The notes: generated from the letters alone by a model not told the origin. A DNA stretch of 64,000 bases from Undibacterium paludis (GCF_022568815.1 NZ_JAKZHX010000002.1:248001-312000), one strand, 5' to 3'; shown: positions 9,208-18,608, counted from the stretch's first letter. Made by a program: numbers and translations.

Positions 9208-10248
9208 ATGAAAAAAGTCCTCATCCTCGGCGTGAACGGTTTCATCGGTCACCACTTGTCCAAACGCATACTGGAAACTACAGACTGGGAAGTGTACGGC
9301 ATGGACATGCAAACCGAGCGTCTGGGCGACTTGCTCAATCACCCGCGCATGCATTTCTTTGAAGGTGACATCACCATCAATAAAGAATGGGTGGAATACC
9401 ATGTCAAGAAATGCGACGTCATCCTGCCCCTGGTTGCGATCGCCACGCCATCGACTTACGTTAAACAGCCGCTGCGCGTATTTGAACTGGATTTTGAAGC
9501 CAACCTGCCTATCGTTCGTTCAGCAGCCAAGTATGGCAAGCACCTGGTCTTCCCGTCCACGTCCGAAGTCTATGGCATGTGCCATGATGAAGAATTTGAC
9601 CCTGAAGAATCTGAACTGATTTGCGGCCCCATCAATAAACCGCGCTGGATTTACTCTTGCGCCAAACAATTGATGGATCGTGTGATCTGGGGTTATGGCA
9701 TGGAAGGCCTGAACTTCACCCTGTTCCGTCCATTCAACTGGATCGGCGCCGGTTTGGATAACATTCATACACCAAAGGAAGGCAGCTCACGCGTCGTGAC
9801 CCAGTTCTTTGGCCATATCGTTCGCGGTGAAAACATTTCCCTGGTCGATGGCGGTGCACAAAAACGTGCTTTCACTTACATCGATGACGGTATCGATGCC
9901 CTGATGCGCATCATCGATAACAAAAATGGTGTTGCCAGTGGCAAAATTTATAACATTGGTAATCCCAATAATAATTTCTCTATCCGTGAACTGGCGAACA
10001 TGATGCTGACTCTTGCAGCAGAATATCCGGAATACGCCGAAACAGCCAAGAAAGTAGAACTGACTGAAACTACTTCTGCGGCCTACTACGGCAAGGGTTA
10101 TCAGGACGTGCAGAATCGCGTGCCGAAAATCACCAACACCTGCGAAGAACTGGGCTGGAAACCTGTCACGACCATGCCAGACACCATGCGTAATATTTTC
10201 GATGCTTACCGCAGCCAGGTAGCTGAAGCCCGCGCCCTGATGGACTGA
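9208..10248 (+). CDS. arnA2: UDP-glucuronic acid oxidative decarboxylase (stand-alone ArnA C-terminal half)
   Basis: Short-chain dehydrogenase/epimerase of 346 aa equal to the C-terminal half of ArnA. It converts UDP-glucuronate to UDP-4-keto-L-arabinose with NAD. Seen: ILGVNGFIGHHL (GxxGxxG) at the start, PSTSEVYGMC near 112-121 carrying the catalytic Ser/Glu, YSCAKQ with the Tyr-x3-Lys pair near 150, RPFNWIGAGLDNIH near 171-184, and KRAFTYIDDGIDAL near 217, which contains the Arg typical of ArnA. It is 30 bases after the formyltransferase. UDP-glucose dehydrogenase, which supplies the substrate, is not in this window. Confidence 0.92.
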   Translation: MKKVLILGVNGFIGHHLSKRILETTDWEVYGMDMQTERLGDLLNHPRMHFFEGDITINKEWVEYHVKKCDVILPLVAIATPSTYVKQPLRVFELDFEANLPIVRSAAKYGKHLVFPSTSEVYGMCHDEEFDPEESELICGPINKPRWIYSCAKQLMDRVIWGYGMEGLNFTLFRPFNWIGAGLDNIHTPKEGSSRVVTQFFGHIVRGENISLVDGGAQKRAFTYIDDGIDALMRIIDNKNGVASGKIYNIGNPNNNFSIRELANMMLTLAAEYPEYAETAKKVELTETTSAAYYGKGYQDVQNRVPKITNTCEELGWKPVTTMPDTMRNIFDAYRSQVAEARALMD

Positions 10249-10259
10249 TACCGGACTAC

Positions 10260-11195
10260 ATGCCTACTATCGTTCTCAAGATCGACGTCGACACTTATCG
10301 TGGCACTCAGGAAGGCGTACCGAATCTGGTGCGCATTCTTCAAAAATACCAGGCTGGTGCGACCTTTCTGTTTTCTCTGGGCAAGGACCACACAGGCTGG
10401 GCCTTGCGGCGCGCATTTCGCCCTGGTTTTTTCCAGAAGGTGTCGCGTACCTCCGTCTTGGAACATTATGGCTTCAAGACCCTGATGTATGGTGTGCTCT
10501 TGCCGGCACCGGACATCGGCAGTTGCACGGCTGAAATGCAGGCTGTGCGTAATGCCGGGTTTGAATGTGGCATACATACCTGGGACCATGTGGTCTGGCA
10601 AGACAATGTACGTCAGCGTGGAGAGGATTGGACGCATAAGCAGATGCAACAGGCCCACGAACGCTTTCAGCAAATATTTGGAGCTGCGCCAAAGACTCAT
10701 GGTGCAGCTGGCTGGCAAATGAATGATCATGCGTTTGCCCAACTGGACCAGTTCGGCATGCGATACGCCTCTGATGGCCGGGCAATGCTCAATGACGATG
10801 GCAGCCTTGCGAATGCTGATTCGGGCCCCTATCGTCTGCAAGTCGGCTCGACGGTCATGTCTTGCATACAGATGCCGACCACGTTACCTACACTGGATGA
10901 GCTGCTGGGGCGCGACATCGCTGACAATGTCATCACCGAGTCAAATATTGCCGCTAACATACTCAAGCTGACAGCAAGTCCAAAAGATCATGTATTTACC
11001 TTACATGCAGAGCTTGAAGGACAAAAACTCGCCCCCATATTCGAGGAATTGCTGACAGGCTGGCGCAAGCAAGGTTATCGTTGCATTTCCATGGCGGATT
11101 ACTATGAATCCATCAAGAACGATGATTTGCCAACACGCCCGTTGTCATGGGCAAGCTTGCCAGGCCGTTCCGGAGAGTTGGTCGCCCTGATCTAG
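10260..11195 (+). CDS. arnD: Ara4FN-phosphoundecaprenol deformylase ArnD
   Basis: NodB-fold polysaccharide deacetylase relative of 311 aa (E. coli ArnD is 296 aa). It removes the formyl group from undecaprenyl-phosphate-Ara4FN before flipping. The N-terminal LKIDVDTYRGTQEGVPNL carries the Asp pair of the metal site and is characteristic of ArnD; CGIHTWDHVVWQD near 103-115 carries the His pair. It lies eleven bases after the decarboxylase and closes the set of Ara4N enzymes. Confidence 0.93.
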   Translation: MPTIVLKIDVDTYRGTQEGVPNLVRILQKYQAGATFLFSLGKDHTGWALRRAFRPGFFQKVSRTSVLEHYGFKTLMYGVLLPAPDIGSCTAEMQAVRNAGFECGIHTWDHVVWQDNVRQRGEDWTHKQMQQAHERFQQIFGAAPKTHGAAGWQMNDHAFAQLDQFGMRYASDGRAMLNDDGSLANADSGPYRLQVGSTVMSCIQMPTTLPTLDELLGRDIADNVITESNIAANILKLTASPKDHVFTLHAELEGQKLAPIFEELLTGWRKQGYRCISMADYYESIKNDDLPTRPLSWASLPGRSGELVALI

Positions 11196-11237
11196 TCCGT
11201 CAGCAACATTTCTCCACCCCTAACCAAGGAGATGAAA

Positions 11238-11714
11238 GTGGCTGAGACCCCTTCCGCACTGAATTGTCAGGTACCAGAATTTTCCGCCGCCATGACTGGC
11301 GACAAAGCGTTTCACTTAAGTGACCATGCCGGTAAGAATCTGATTATTTATTTTTACCCAAAAGACAACACGCCGGGTTGCACAACAGAAAGCATTGCCT
11401 TTCGCGATTTGCACCCGCAATTTCAACAGGCTAATACCAAAGTATTTGGCATTAGCCGTGATAGCTTGCGCTCCCATGAAGGATTCAAGAATAAACTGGA
11501 TTTGCCTTTTGAGCTGATTTCCGACCCGGATGAGACGTTGTGCAATCTGTTCAATGTCATGAAAATGAAAAACATGTATGGCAAACAAGTGCGCGGCATA
11601 GAACGCAGCACATTTGTGATTGACGGCAACGGTAAATTAGTGAAAGAATGGCGTGGAGTCAAAGTAGCAGGACACGTTGATGAAGTACTCGAATTTGTGA
11701 GCGCCCAAACTTAA
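11238..11714 (+). CDS. bcp: thioredoxin-dependent peroxiredoxin, Bcp/PrxQ type
   Basis: PrxQ-family peroxidase of 158 aa that reduces hydroperoxides. YPKDNTPGCTTES holds the peroxidatic Cys (about residue 48). Neither common resolving position is Cys: there is none five residues later, and HEGFKNK has Lys where alpha-3-type PrxQ has Cys. Cys near 10 and 102 remain. AAGGAG (11226-11231) directly abuts ATG 11232 but is six bases from GTG 11238, so GTG is preferred. It lies 42 bases after arnD and may be read from the same transcript. Confidence 0.9.
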   Translation: MAETPSALNCQVPEFSAAMTGDKAFHLSDHAGKNLIIYFYPKDNTPGCTTESIAFRDLHPQFQQANTKVFGISRDSLRSHEGFKNKLDLPFELISDPDETLCNLFNVMKMKNMYGKQVRGIERSTFVIDGNGKLVKEWRGVKVAGHVDEVLEFVSAQT

Positions 11715-11740
11715 TTGAACTCTCCAGAATTACTCTTGAT

Positions 11741-11799
11741 AAAAGCCGTTTGTGGCAGAGCCAATAGCAATATTGGTATCTCCATAGCGGCTTTTAACT
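11741..11799 (+). terminator. hairpin region after bcp, likely terminator
   Basis: AAAAGCCG (11741-11748) pairs with CGGCTTTT (11788-11795), enclosing a second hairpin CCAATA-gcaa-TATTGG (11761-11776). The T-rich end AACTTTT follows. It separates the arn-bcp run from phoH. Confidence 0.5.
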
Positions 11800-11830
11800 T
11801 TTCAGCTCTCACTTTTTGATTGAGGTTTTC

Positions 11831-13561
11831 ATGCCATTGCCCAAAATGCCGACCAAGCCAGCAGCGCTGCTTTCGCCCAAGGATTATCCGAAGGCAGAAA
11901 AAGGCAAACCAGCCAAAACAATAAAATCAGCAACGCCAGAGAAAATCAAAACGACAGCTGCCCCACAGGTTGCACCAAAAAAGAAAACCGCAAGCACGAT
12001 TGCCCCAGTTCTCGGCAAACCTGTCGCCAGCAAACCAGTGGCAGAAAAGACCGCGCCCGTCAGTGCAAAAGCAGGCACAGTGGCAGCGCCAAGCAATACC
12101 AAACCGCACGACAGTCGCGTCAAGTCCGGCACCAGCCGCGCTGCCGACAAGTCAGGCACAACCAAATTGTTTGTACTTGATACGAACGTTCTTATGCATG
12201 ACCCTTCATCGCTGTTCCGGTTTGAAGAGCATGACATCTACCTGCCCATGATTACGCTGGAAGAGCTGGATGATCATAAAAAAGGCATGTCTGAAGTCGC
12301 CCGCAATGCACGCCAGGTGTCTCGTTCACTGGATGCGCTGGTCGGTGACATCGATCATCACGATATTGAAAAAGGCATAGCGCTTTCCAAACTCGGTAAC
12401 AAGGACGCCAAAGGACATCTGTATTTTCAGACCAAGCTGCAAAATGGGGAATTGCCTATTGGCCTGCCCAAAGGCAAGGCCGACAACCAGATTCTCGGTG
12501 TAGTCACCGCACTTGAAAAGGAAATGCCAGGTCGTGCCGTTGTACTGGTGTCCAAAGACATCAACATGCGCATCAAGGCGCGCGCCCTGGGCTTGCCTGC
12601 AGAAGATTACTTCAATGACCATGTACTCGAAGATTCCGACCTTCTGTATTCCGGCATTGTGCAATTGCCTGACGATTTCTGGAACAAACATGGCAAGGGT
12701 ATAGAAACCTGGCAGGAAAATCGCAATGGTCTCAGCACGACCTTCTATCGCATCACCGGCCCCACCATCCCTTCCTTATTGGTGAATCAGTTTGTCTACC
12801 TTGAGCCCAAAAATGGCGAAGCCTCTTTCTACGGCCAGGTCAGACAAATCAATGGCAAAACAGCCGTGTTGCAGACCTTGCGTGACTATGGCCATATCAA
12901 GCACAGTGTCTGGGGCATTACCTCGCGCAATCGTGAGCAGAATTTCGCCCTGAATCTGCTGATGGATCCGGAATGCGATTTCGTCACCCTGCTCGGCCAG
13001 GCTGGTACCGGTAAAACCTTGCTTGCTCTGGCAGCTGGCCTGGCACAGGTACTGGAAACCAAGACCTACAATGAGATCATCGTCACCCGTGTCACAGTAC
13101 CTGTAGGTGAGGATATCGGCTTCCTGCCCGGTACCGAAGAAGAAAAAATGTCACCGTGGATGGGGGCGTTTGACGATAATCTGGAAGTACTCAACAAATC
13201 TGATAATGATGCCGGTGATTGGGGACGCGCAGCGACTCAGGATCTGATCCGCTCCAAGATCAAGATCAAGTCCCTCAATTTCATGCGTGGCCGCACTTTC
13301 GTCAATAAATTCCTGATTATCGATGAGGCACAGAACCTGACGCCAAAACAAGTCAAAACCCTGGTCACACGCGCAGGCCCTGGCACTAAGATCATCTGTC
13401 TTGGCAATATCGCCCAGATTGATACACCTTATCTGACAGAGGGCTCCAGCGGTCTGACCTATGTAGTCGACAGGTTCAAAGGTTGGGCGCATAGCGGTCA
13501 TGTCACCCTGGCGCGTGGCGAGCGTTCACGCCTGGCTGATCACGCGAGCGAAATTCTGTAA
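11831..13561 (+). CDS. PhoH family ATPase with N-terminal PIN domain (PhoH2/YlaK type)
   Basis: Cytoplasmic protein of 576 aa. Residues 1-105 are a low-complexity Lys/Ala/Pro linker. A PIN nuclease domain begins at LFVLDTNVLMHDP (about 112), with later Asp residues in VLVSKDINMR. The C-terminal PhoH ATPase has Walker A GQAGTGKT near 392 and Walker B FLIIDEAQNLTPKQ near 490. The family couples an RNase-type PIN domain to an ATP-driven RNA helicase-like domain. The frame is open to TTG 11816, but ATG 11831 has GAGG five bases upstream and is chosen. The Lys-rich head is longer than usual. Confidence 0.9.
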   Translation: MPLPKMPTKPAALLSPKDYPKAEKGKPAKTIKSATPEKIKTTAAPQVAPKKKTASTIAPVLGKPVASKPVAEKTAPVSAKAGTVAAPSNTKPHDSRVKSGTSRAADKSGTTKLFVLDTNVLMHDPSSLFRFEEHDIYLPMITLEELDDHKKGMSEVARNARQVSRSLDALVGDIDHHDIEKGIALSKLGNKDAKGHLYFQTKLQNGELPIGLPKGKADNQILGVVTALEKEMPGRAVVLVSKDINMRIKARALGLPAEDYFNDHVLEDSDLLYSGIVQLPDDFWNKHGKGIETWQENRNGLSTTFYRITGPTIPSLLVNQFVYLEPKNGEASFYGQVRQINGKTAVLQTLRDYGHIKHSVWGITSRNREQNFALNLLMDPECDFVTLLGQAGTGKTLLALAAGLAQVLETKTYNEIIVTRVTVPVGEDIGFLPGTEEEKMSPWMGAFDDNLEVLNKSDNDAGDWGRAATQDLIRSKIKIKSLNFMRGRTFVNKFLIIDEAQNLTPKQVKTLVTRAGPGTKIICLGNIAQIDTPYLTEGSSGLTYVVDRFKGWAHSGHVTLARGERSRLADHASEIL

Positions 13562-13577
13562 GTACTTTCCGCTCTGT

Positions 13578-13615
13578 AAAATGGCACTCTGGATAAAACC
13601 TGGGTGCCATTTTTT
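13578..13615. terminator. bidirectional rho-independent terminator
   Basis: AAAATGGCAC (13578-13587) pairs with GTGCCATTTT (13604-13613), giving a run of Ts on the plus strand and a shorter one on the minus. It lies between the convergent phoH and esterase genes. Confidence 0.8.
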
Positions 13616-13688
13616 ATGGTGACTGCGCACCAATCCAGCTTATGAAGTACCAGCGATTTCCAGGCAGTCCGCCGCAGTCATGGCACAG

Positions 13689-14489
13689 CTACTTTTTAAA
13701 CAGCAAATGCAAGGCGTCTGTAATGGCTGGCACAAACACGCTGGGGTGATCTGTTTTATAGGTCGGCAAACGTACCAGATTCAAGCCCTGGTAATTTCGT
13801 CCCAACATTTTTTGATACGCAGCCTCAACATCCTTGTCAAAACCAGCGCCACCTGCACTGGCAAAAATAAAGGTGGTATCCGGCATTTTTCCTGCTGAGG
13901 CCTGGAACATGGCATTTTCCAGAATTGCGTTCTCATCCGGGTTCCTGACCGGCCCGTCGACAGCAACAAAATTGGCAAAAAACCGGCGCTCGGGCCTGTC
14001 CAGTGTCAATGCAGTTTGCACAAAGTCAGCACCGAAAGAATGTCCGACCAGAGTTCGCTGCCTGGGGTTGATACGGTATTCGGTTTCCAGTGATGGAATC
14101 AGTTCATTGCTCAGGAACTTGTAAAAATCCAGGGCGCCCGGGAGCAGATAATCAAAATCCCTGTGACCCGCTGTGGCGACTCCAATCAGGATGGCGCGAG
14201 TACCATCTTCCATCAGGCGCCTGCGCATGTCATCAAATGGCCCGCCACTCAATTCGCCATCAAGCGTAAACAACACTGGCAAAGCATCACTGGTCGTCGC
14301 GTAGTCTGCCGGAACAAACACATTGATGGGGTATAGCACCCCAGTTGATTTAGAGAGAAAGGTCGTTGATTTGGTATTGGCTATTGCAGTCGGGATAACA
14401 ACAGCAGTATTACTGCCCCCACCCCCACTGCCACCTCCGCATGCTGTCATCAATGAGAGCACAAGAAATCCGGCTATGTATTTTTTCAT
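13689..14489 (-). CDS. putative esterase-type alpha/beta hydrolase lipoprotein
   Basis: A 266 aa protein with a lipoprotein signal: MKKYIAGFLVLSLMTAC, lipidated Cys at 17, followed by a Gly/Ser-rich linker. The rest fits the Fes/IroE-like esterase fold (alpha/beta hydrolase), with nucleophile elbow GHSFGA near 150 and a candidate His in KTDHPS near 247. The substrate is unknown. It begins 37 bases downstream of the LplT-PlsC gene on the same strand, so they may share a transcript. Enterochelin esterase activity should not be assumed, since no siderophore genes are nearby. Confidence 0.75.
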   Translation of the reverse strand: MKKYIAGFLVLSLMTACGGGSGGGGSNTAVVIPTAIANTKSTTFLSKSTGVLYPINVFVPADYATTSDALPVLFTLDGELSGGPFDDMRRRLMEDGTRAILIGVATAGHRDFDYLLPGALDFYKFLSNELIPSLETEYRINPRQRTLVGHSFGADFVQTALTLDRPERRFFANFVAVDGPVRNPDENAILENAMFQASAGKMPDTTFIFASAGGAGFDKDVEAAYQKMLGRNYQGLNLVRLPTYKTDHPSVFVPAITDALHLLFKK

Positions 14490-14526
14490 TTTACTCTCAT
14501 TGTTTTTGCGTAAAGACCAATTAAGC

Positions 14527-16413
14527 TTATTTCCAGTCGCCCCTCAATTGGCTTACTTTTTCCTGCAGTACCTGGGGTGTCACGTCTTTTGCTTGCATCA
14601 CATCACCAACAACCAACTCCAATTTGGAAAATGGCCCGCGACGGAACGCACGCTCAAAAGGATTGCGCTTGTCACGCGAGAAGAAACTTCCCCACAAGCC
14701 GCGCAAGGCAAGAGGATAAACAGGCACAGGGCTACGTTCCAGTATTTTCATGACGCCACCCTTGAATTCATTGAGCTCACCAGTGGAAGTCAACTTCCCT
14801 TCCGGGAAAATACAAACCAGTTCACCTTCATGCAGGGCCTGGGCAACATCGACGTAGGCTTTTTCCATCAACCACGGATCTTCTTTGGAAGGTGCTATTG
14901 GTATCGCCTTGGCCGTCCTGAAGACCCAGGACAGAAATGGTATTTTGAAAATCCTGTGATCCATCACGAAACGGACTGGCCTGGGGCTTGAGGCCATAAT
15001 GACGATTGCATCCATGTAACTGACATGATTGCAGACCAGCACCCCTGCCCCTTCATCCGGCAAACGTTCGGTATTGATACTCTTGACCTTGTATATGGTA
15101 TGTATCAGCAGCCAGGCGATAAAGCGCATCAGGAATTCCGGGACCAGGCTGAAAATATAGATCGCCACGATTGCATTCAGAATGGCTGTCGCCATGAAAA
15201 TCTGCGGTATGGTAAAACCTTTTGCCAGCATTGCCACGGCAGATAAGGAAGCCACCACCATGAATAAGGCATTCAGAATATTCATGCCAGCAATCGTGCG
15301 CGACAAATGCTTGGGATCGCAACGCGTTTGTATTAACGCAAACAAAGGCACGATATATAAGCCACCAAAAATACCTATCATTGTGATATCAAACAGGATA
15401 TGCACACTGCCTGTCTGCTTTAAAAATTCCATCGCGCCGACAGTAGCAACATTGGTATAGCTGATGCTTGACAAATACAGGTCAAAACCAAACACAGACA
15501 AGCCTATGGCGCCAAATGGAACCAGGCCGATCTCCACCTTGTGGCCAGACAGCTTTTCACATAACAGGGAACCGGCACCGATACCGAAAGAGAAAATCGT
15601 CAACAAAAGGACAAAAACATTGTGATCCCCATGCAGGTAATTTTTTGCGTATAAAGGGAATTGCGCCAGGATGATGGCGCCATAAAACCAGAACCAGGAG
15701 TTACCCAGCAAAGATAAAAATACCGGACGATTCTGTTTGCTGAAACTGATGTTCCTGACCGTTTCGGTCGCGGGGTTCCAGTTGATTTTCAGATCGGGAG
15801 CAGGCGCCGGTGAATCCGGGATACGTAATGATGCCAGGTAACCCATGATGGCAACGACAATCGCACCACCGGCCACCAGTTCTGTGCCCCAGGGCTTGTG
15901 CACCACCAGCATGGCGCCCAATATCTCACCGAGCAGGATGCCGACGAAAGTTCCCATTTCTATCAGGCCATTGCCCCCCACCAGTTCATCTGTTTTCAAA
16001 TGCTGGGGCAAATACGCATATTTGACCGGACCAAACAAAGTCGAATGTATGCCCATGCCGGCAACAGCTGCAATCAACAACCACAGATGGTGCATTTGCC
16101 AGCCGACAGCAGCAACCAGCATGATGACAATTTCCAGCAACTTGACCTTGCGCGCCATGCCACCTTTTTCAAACTTGTCAGCCAATTGGCCAGACGTGGC
16201 AGAAAACAACACAAACGGCAGAATAAACAAGCCAGGTATCAAGTTATTGAGCAGGCCGACATCCATGTCAGTCCATGACAAGGCATCATAGGTCAGAATA
16301 GTCAGCAAAGCCGTTTTAAATACATTGTCATTGAATGCACCAAGAAATTGCGTCCAGAAAAATGGGGCAAAGCGGCGCTGTGTCAGCAGGGTAAACTGGC
16401 TATGTTGGCTCAT
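14527..16413 (-). CDS. MFS lysophospholipid transporter fused to 1-acylglycerol-3-phosphate acyltransferase
   Basis: A 628 aa two-domain inner-membrane protein. Residues 1-420 are a 12-helix MFS domain like LplT, with NDNVFKTALLTIL at the start. Residues 440-628 are a PlsC-type acyltransferase with NHVSYMDA (HX4D) near 463 and FPEGKLTSTGE near 537. It should import lysophospholipid and reacylate it. Enterobacteria split this into lplT and aas; many proteobacterial homologues carry a third acyl-ACP synthetase domain, absent here. It starts 110 bases beyond the deacetylase stop. Confidence 0.87.
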   Translation of the reverse strand: MSQHSQFTLLTQRRFAPFFWTQFLGAFNDNVFKTALLTILTYDALSWTDMDVGLLNNLIPGLFILPFVLFSATSGQLADKFEKGGMARKVKLLEIVIMLVAAVGWQMHHLWLLIAAVAGMGIHSTLFGPVKYAYLPQHLKTDELVGGNGLIEMGTFVGILLGEILGAMLVVHKPWGTELVAGGAIVVAIMGYLASLRIPDSPAPAPDLKINWNPATETVRNISFSKQNRPVFLSLLGNSWFWFYGAIILAQFPLYAKNYLHGDHNVFVLLLTIFSFGIGAGSLLCEKLSGHKVEIGLVPFGAIGLSVFGFDLYLSSISYTNVATVGAMEFLKQTGSVHILFDITMIGIFGGLYIVPLFALIQTRCDPKHLSRTIAGMNILNALFMVVASLSAVAMLAKGFTIPQIFMATAILNAIVAIYIFSLVPEFLMRFIAWLLIHTIYKVKSINTERLPDEGAGVLVCNHVSYMDAIVIMASSPRPVRFVMDHRIFKIPFLSWVFRTAKAIPIAPSKEDPWLMEKAYVDVAQALHEGELVCIFPEGKLTSTGELNEFKGGVMKILERSPVPVYPLALRGLWGSFFSRDKRNPFERAFRRGPFSKLELVVGDVMQAKDVTPQVLQEKVSQLRGDWK

Positions 16414-16523
16414 GGATGGTATCTGCTTATTTGAAGATCAAGATTAAAACTGCAAGAATTGTAGCTTACCCAAGTGCATCAGGCACATCTTCCGACAATA
16501 AAACCGGGCAAGCGAACTCGTGT

Positions 16524-17261
16524 TCACAATGGAGCAAGAAAAAAATCTATCGCCCTGTGCACAGGCAAAACCTGGCAGCCCTCCTGCGTTGCCAGTTGCA
16601 AAGCAGTCTCCAGCAACTCTGGTGTCGTCCCCCAGGGACCTGGCGTCTCACTGACCTCATGCGAATACAATATCAGCCAGCCCCCCTGGCTGGCAGTATG
16701 TGCAATCAGAGCAACCAGGGCATCCATATTGGTCCGTCCTGAATACAATGACTGAGCACGCAAGGCGGATAAATCAGCCCGGCCAATTTGAGTACCGCCA
16801 CCGGTAATGCGATTGTATGAAAAGCGTTTGTTCGCAGCCAGTTTGCTACCGAGGTCGTAAGCACCGAAAGGAAAGGCAAAACCGCAATCCGCAATATTAT
16901 GCTGCTTGAAAAAAGCCTGGTTTTTTTCCCAATCCGCCGTCAGCATGTCGTTAGATGCATTTGCACAGTTTGTATGAGAATAAGTGTGGCAACCGACTTC
17001 ATGTCCGTTTTCCTGCAGTCTTTGCAAATCTTCTGCGCTATGGCATACCTGATTTTGCTCAATCCCGTCAGTCAACCCACCGCAGACATAAAATGTACCG
17101 CGCGCCTGGTAACGCTCCAGCAGCATCGCCCCTTGATGGCAGGCACTGGCAGGGACATCGTCGAAACTGAAACTGACAACCCCCCTGGCCTTGTTTAATG
17201 GCAGCCAGCGACATCCTATATGACGCGCTGCAAAACGGCTGAGTCTTTGTGCCAGGCTCAT
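16524..17261 (-). CDS. polysaccharide deacetylase family protein (NodB fold)
   Basis: A 245 aa protein with NodB motifs: SFSFDDVP near 30-37 (catalytic Asp pair), GTFYVCGG near 54, and CHTYSHTNC near 90-98 (His-x3-His zinc site). It would remove N-acetyl groups from a polysaccharide. No signal peptide is evident, so its compartment is unclear. It starts two bases after the stop of the EpsL-like barrel gene and belongs to the lolC-lolD-barrel operon. Similar deacetylases occur in PEP-CTERM/exopolysaccharide loci, but no other such gene is in the window. Confidence 0.8.
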   Translation of the reverse strand: MSLAQRLSRFAARHIGCRWLPLNKARGVVSFSFDDVPASACHQGAMLLERYQARGTFYVCGGLTDGIEQNQVCHSAEDLQRLQENGHEVGCHTYSHTNCANASNDMLTADWEKNQAFFKQHNIADCGFAFPFGAYDLGSKLAANKRFSYNRITGGGTQIGRADLSALRAQSLYSGRTNMDALVALIAHTASQGGWLILYSHEVSETPGPWGTTPELLETALQLATQEGCQVLPVHRAIDFFLAPL

Positions 17262-17263
17262 GA

Positions 17264-18607
17264 TCAGCGCAAACTATCTGAAGCACTCAAAGAATGCTGG
17301 TAACGCTTCAAGCCCATGCGGTAGGTGCTCCCCGGTAAATTCTCGTAGGTATATTCAAGGCCAATTTTAACGACAGCCTGCTTCAAATTCACGCCATCTG
17401 ATTCGCGCTGTAATCTCTCATAGAAACTGTCCAGCACGAAGCGAAAGCCACGTTCAAACTCATAACTGCCCCCCATACCTACGCGCAATAATTTTTCTTT
17501 GCGTGAAGCACTATCGACCAAGGCAGCCAGGCGTGGCACCAATACATTGTCACTATTCTGGAGCAGTGTGGAAAAATTCATCTGCGTTTTATCTGAATAC
17601 TTCCATTGCGCATCAAAACGGGCTGCCTTGCTGAGCACGTAGACGACCGTACGATCCACTATCGTAAAGGGCCTGTCCCATAACTGCAAATCCAGCCGCA
17701 ACTTGGGGGAGTAATGATAAGTGCCACGCCACAGGATGTTTGACAGATTGGTGTCGCGCTCGTTGAGTACATCGTATTTTCGGCGTATCACACCAATGTG
17801 GGCACTGGTCACTGTTTTCGTGCTATATCGCCACTCAGCATCAAGATAAAGTTCGGATTCTTTGTAGGCCTGATCAAGGTCTGCGATATCCTGGGCGTTC
17901 CGGTCCGGGAAATTCGTCTCTGACAAGCGAGTGCCTATTTCAACACTGGACCCGGTCGGCGCATAGTAGCGACCACTCAATTGTCTGCCGCGCTCTTCAA
18001 AGTTATACAACTGATTCACGGGCAGATCATAATACAGGCTGGCACGATCTAATCCGGCATTCAAAGACCATTCGTCAGTCAATTTGAAATTGATGTTTGC
18101 TGCAGCCCGTTTTTGATGTGACACGTCCTTGTCAGTCAGGCTACCGTTAATATATTGAAACAGACGGTCTTCCTTGCCAGCCGTCACATTGCCATTTAAT
18201 AACTTGCCAGCAGCCCACTCCAGGTTGGCATCACCTGCCACCAGATGGTGGTCCAGGTCTTTATAATTCTTGTAGTGCCGATTGCCAAGTGAACCTGTGA
18301 GTATCAACCGGGTACGTTCAGACAGGACGGGGACAATGGCGCCGGCACGTATATCGGTACCCGTGACAGTGTCACGATGACGGAATTGATTGTTTGGTGC
18401 TTGCTCATCAGTGACCTGGCCAGTAGCTGCCTGATCATAAAAGCGAAAAGGATTACTGTCGCTGGTCAGCGAGGTTTCCAGTTGCAAGACCAGTTCTGTC
18501 GTATCGGCACCCCAACCAACCTGCCCTGTCAGCGCGACCACACCTGCAAGCAGACACTTGGCAGGTGCATGGCGACAATGCATTTTACGGGCTGGTTTGC
18601 CATTCAT
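17264..18607 (-). CDS. EpsL-like outer-membrane beta-barrel protein
   Basis: A 447 aa exported protein. The cleavable signal peptide ends around GQVGWGA (residue 34). The remainder is made of short amphipathic strands with alternating aromatic residues, e.g. LRLDLQLWDRPFTIV and FRFVLDSFYERLQRES, as in outer-membrane barrels. The early SDSNPFRFYD motif and strand pattern resemble EpsL, the outer-membrane protein of PEP-CTERM-linked exopolysaccharide loci. That assignment is by recall, not alignment. The start is one base after the lolD stop and its own stop is two bases before the deacetylase, so all four genes form one operon. Confidence 0.65.
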   Translation of the reverse strand: MNGKPARKMHCRHAPAKCLLAGVVALTGQVGWGADTTELVLQLETSLTSDSNPFRFYDQAATGQVTDEQAPNNQFRHRDTVTGTDIRAGAIVPVLSERTRLILTGSLGNRHYKNYKDLDHHLVAGDANLEWAAGKLLNGNVTAGKEDRLFQYINGSLTDKDVSHQKRAAANINFKLTDEWSLNAGLDRASLYYDLPVNQLYNFEERGRQLSGRYYAPTGSSVEIGTRLSETNFPDRNAQDIADLDQAYKESELYLDAEWRYSTKTVTSAHIGVIRRKYDVLNERDTNLSNILWRGTYHYSPKLRLDLQLWDRPFTIVDRTVVYVLSKAARFDAQWKYSDKTQMNFSTLLQNSDNVLVPRLAALVDSASRKEKLLRVGMGGSYEFERGFRFVLDSFYERLQRESDGVNLKQAVVKIGLEYTYENLPGSTYRMGLKRYQHSLSASDSLR

Positions 18608-18608
18608 T

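Noticed and set aside
14323..14991. 222-codon forward open frame
   Set aside because: It spans the ends of two supported reverse genes and has no recognisable domain or ribosome site.
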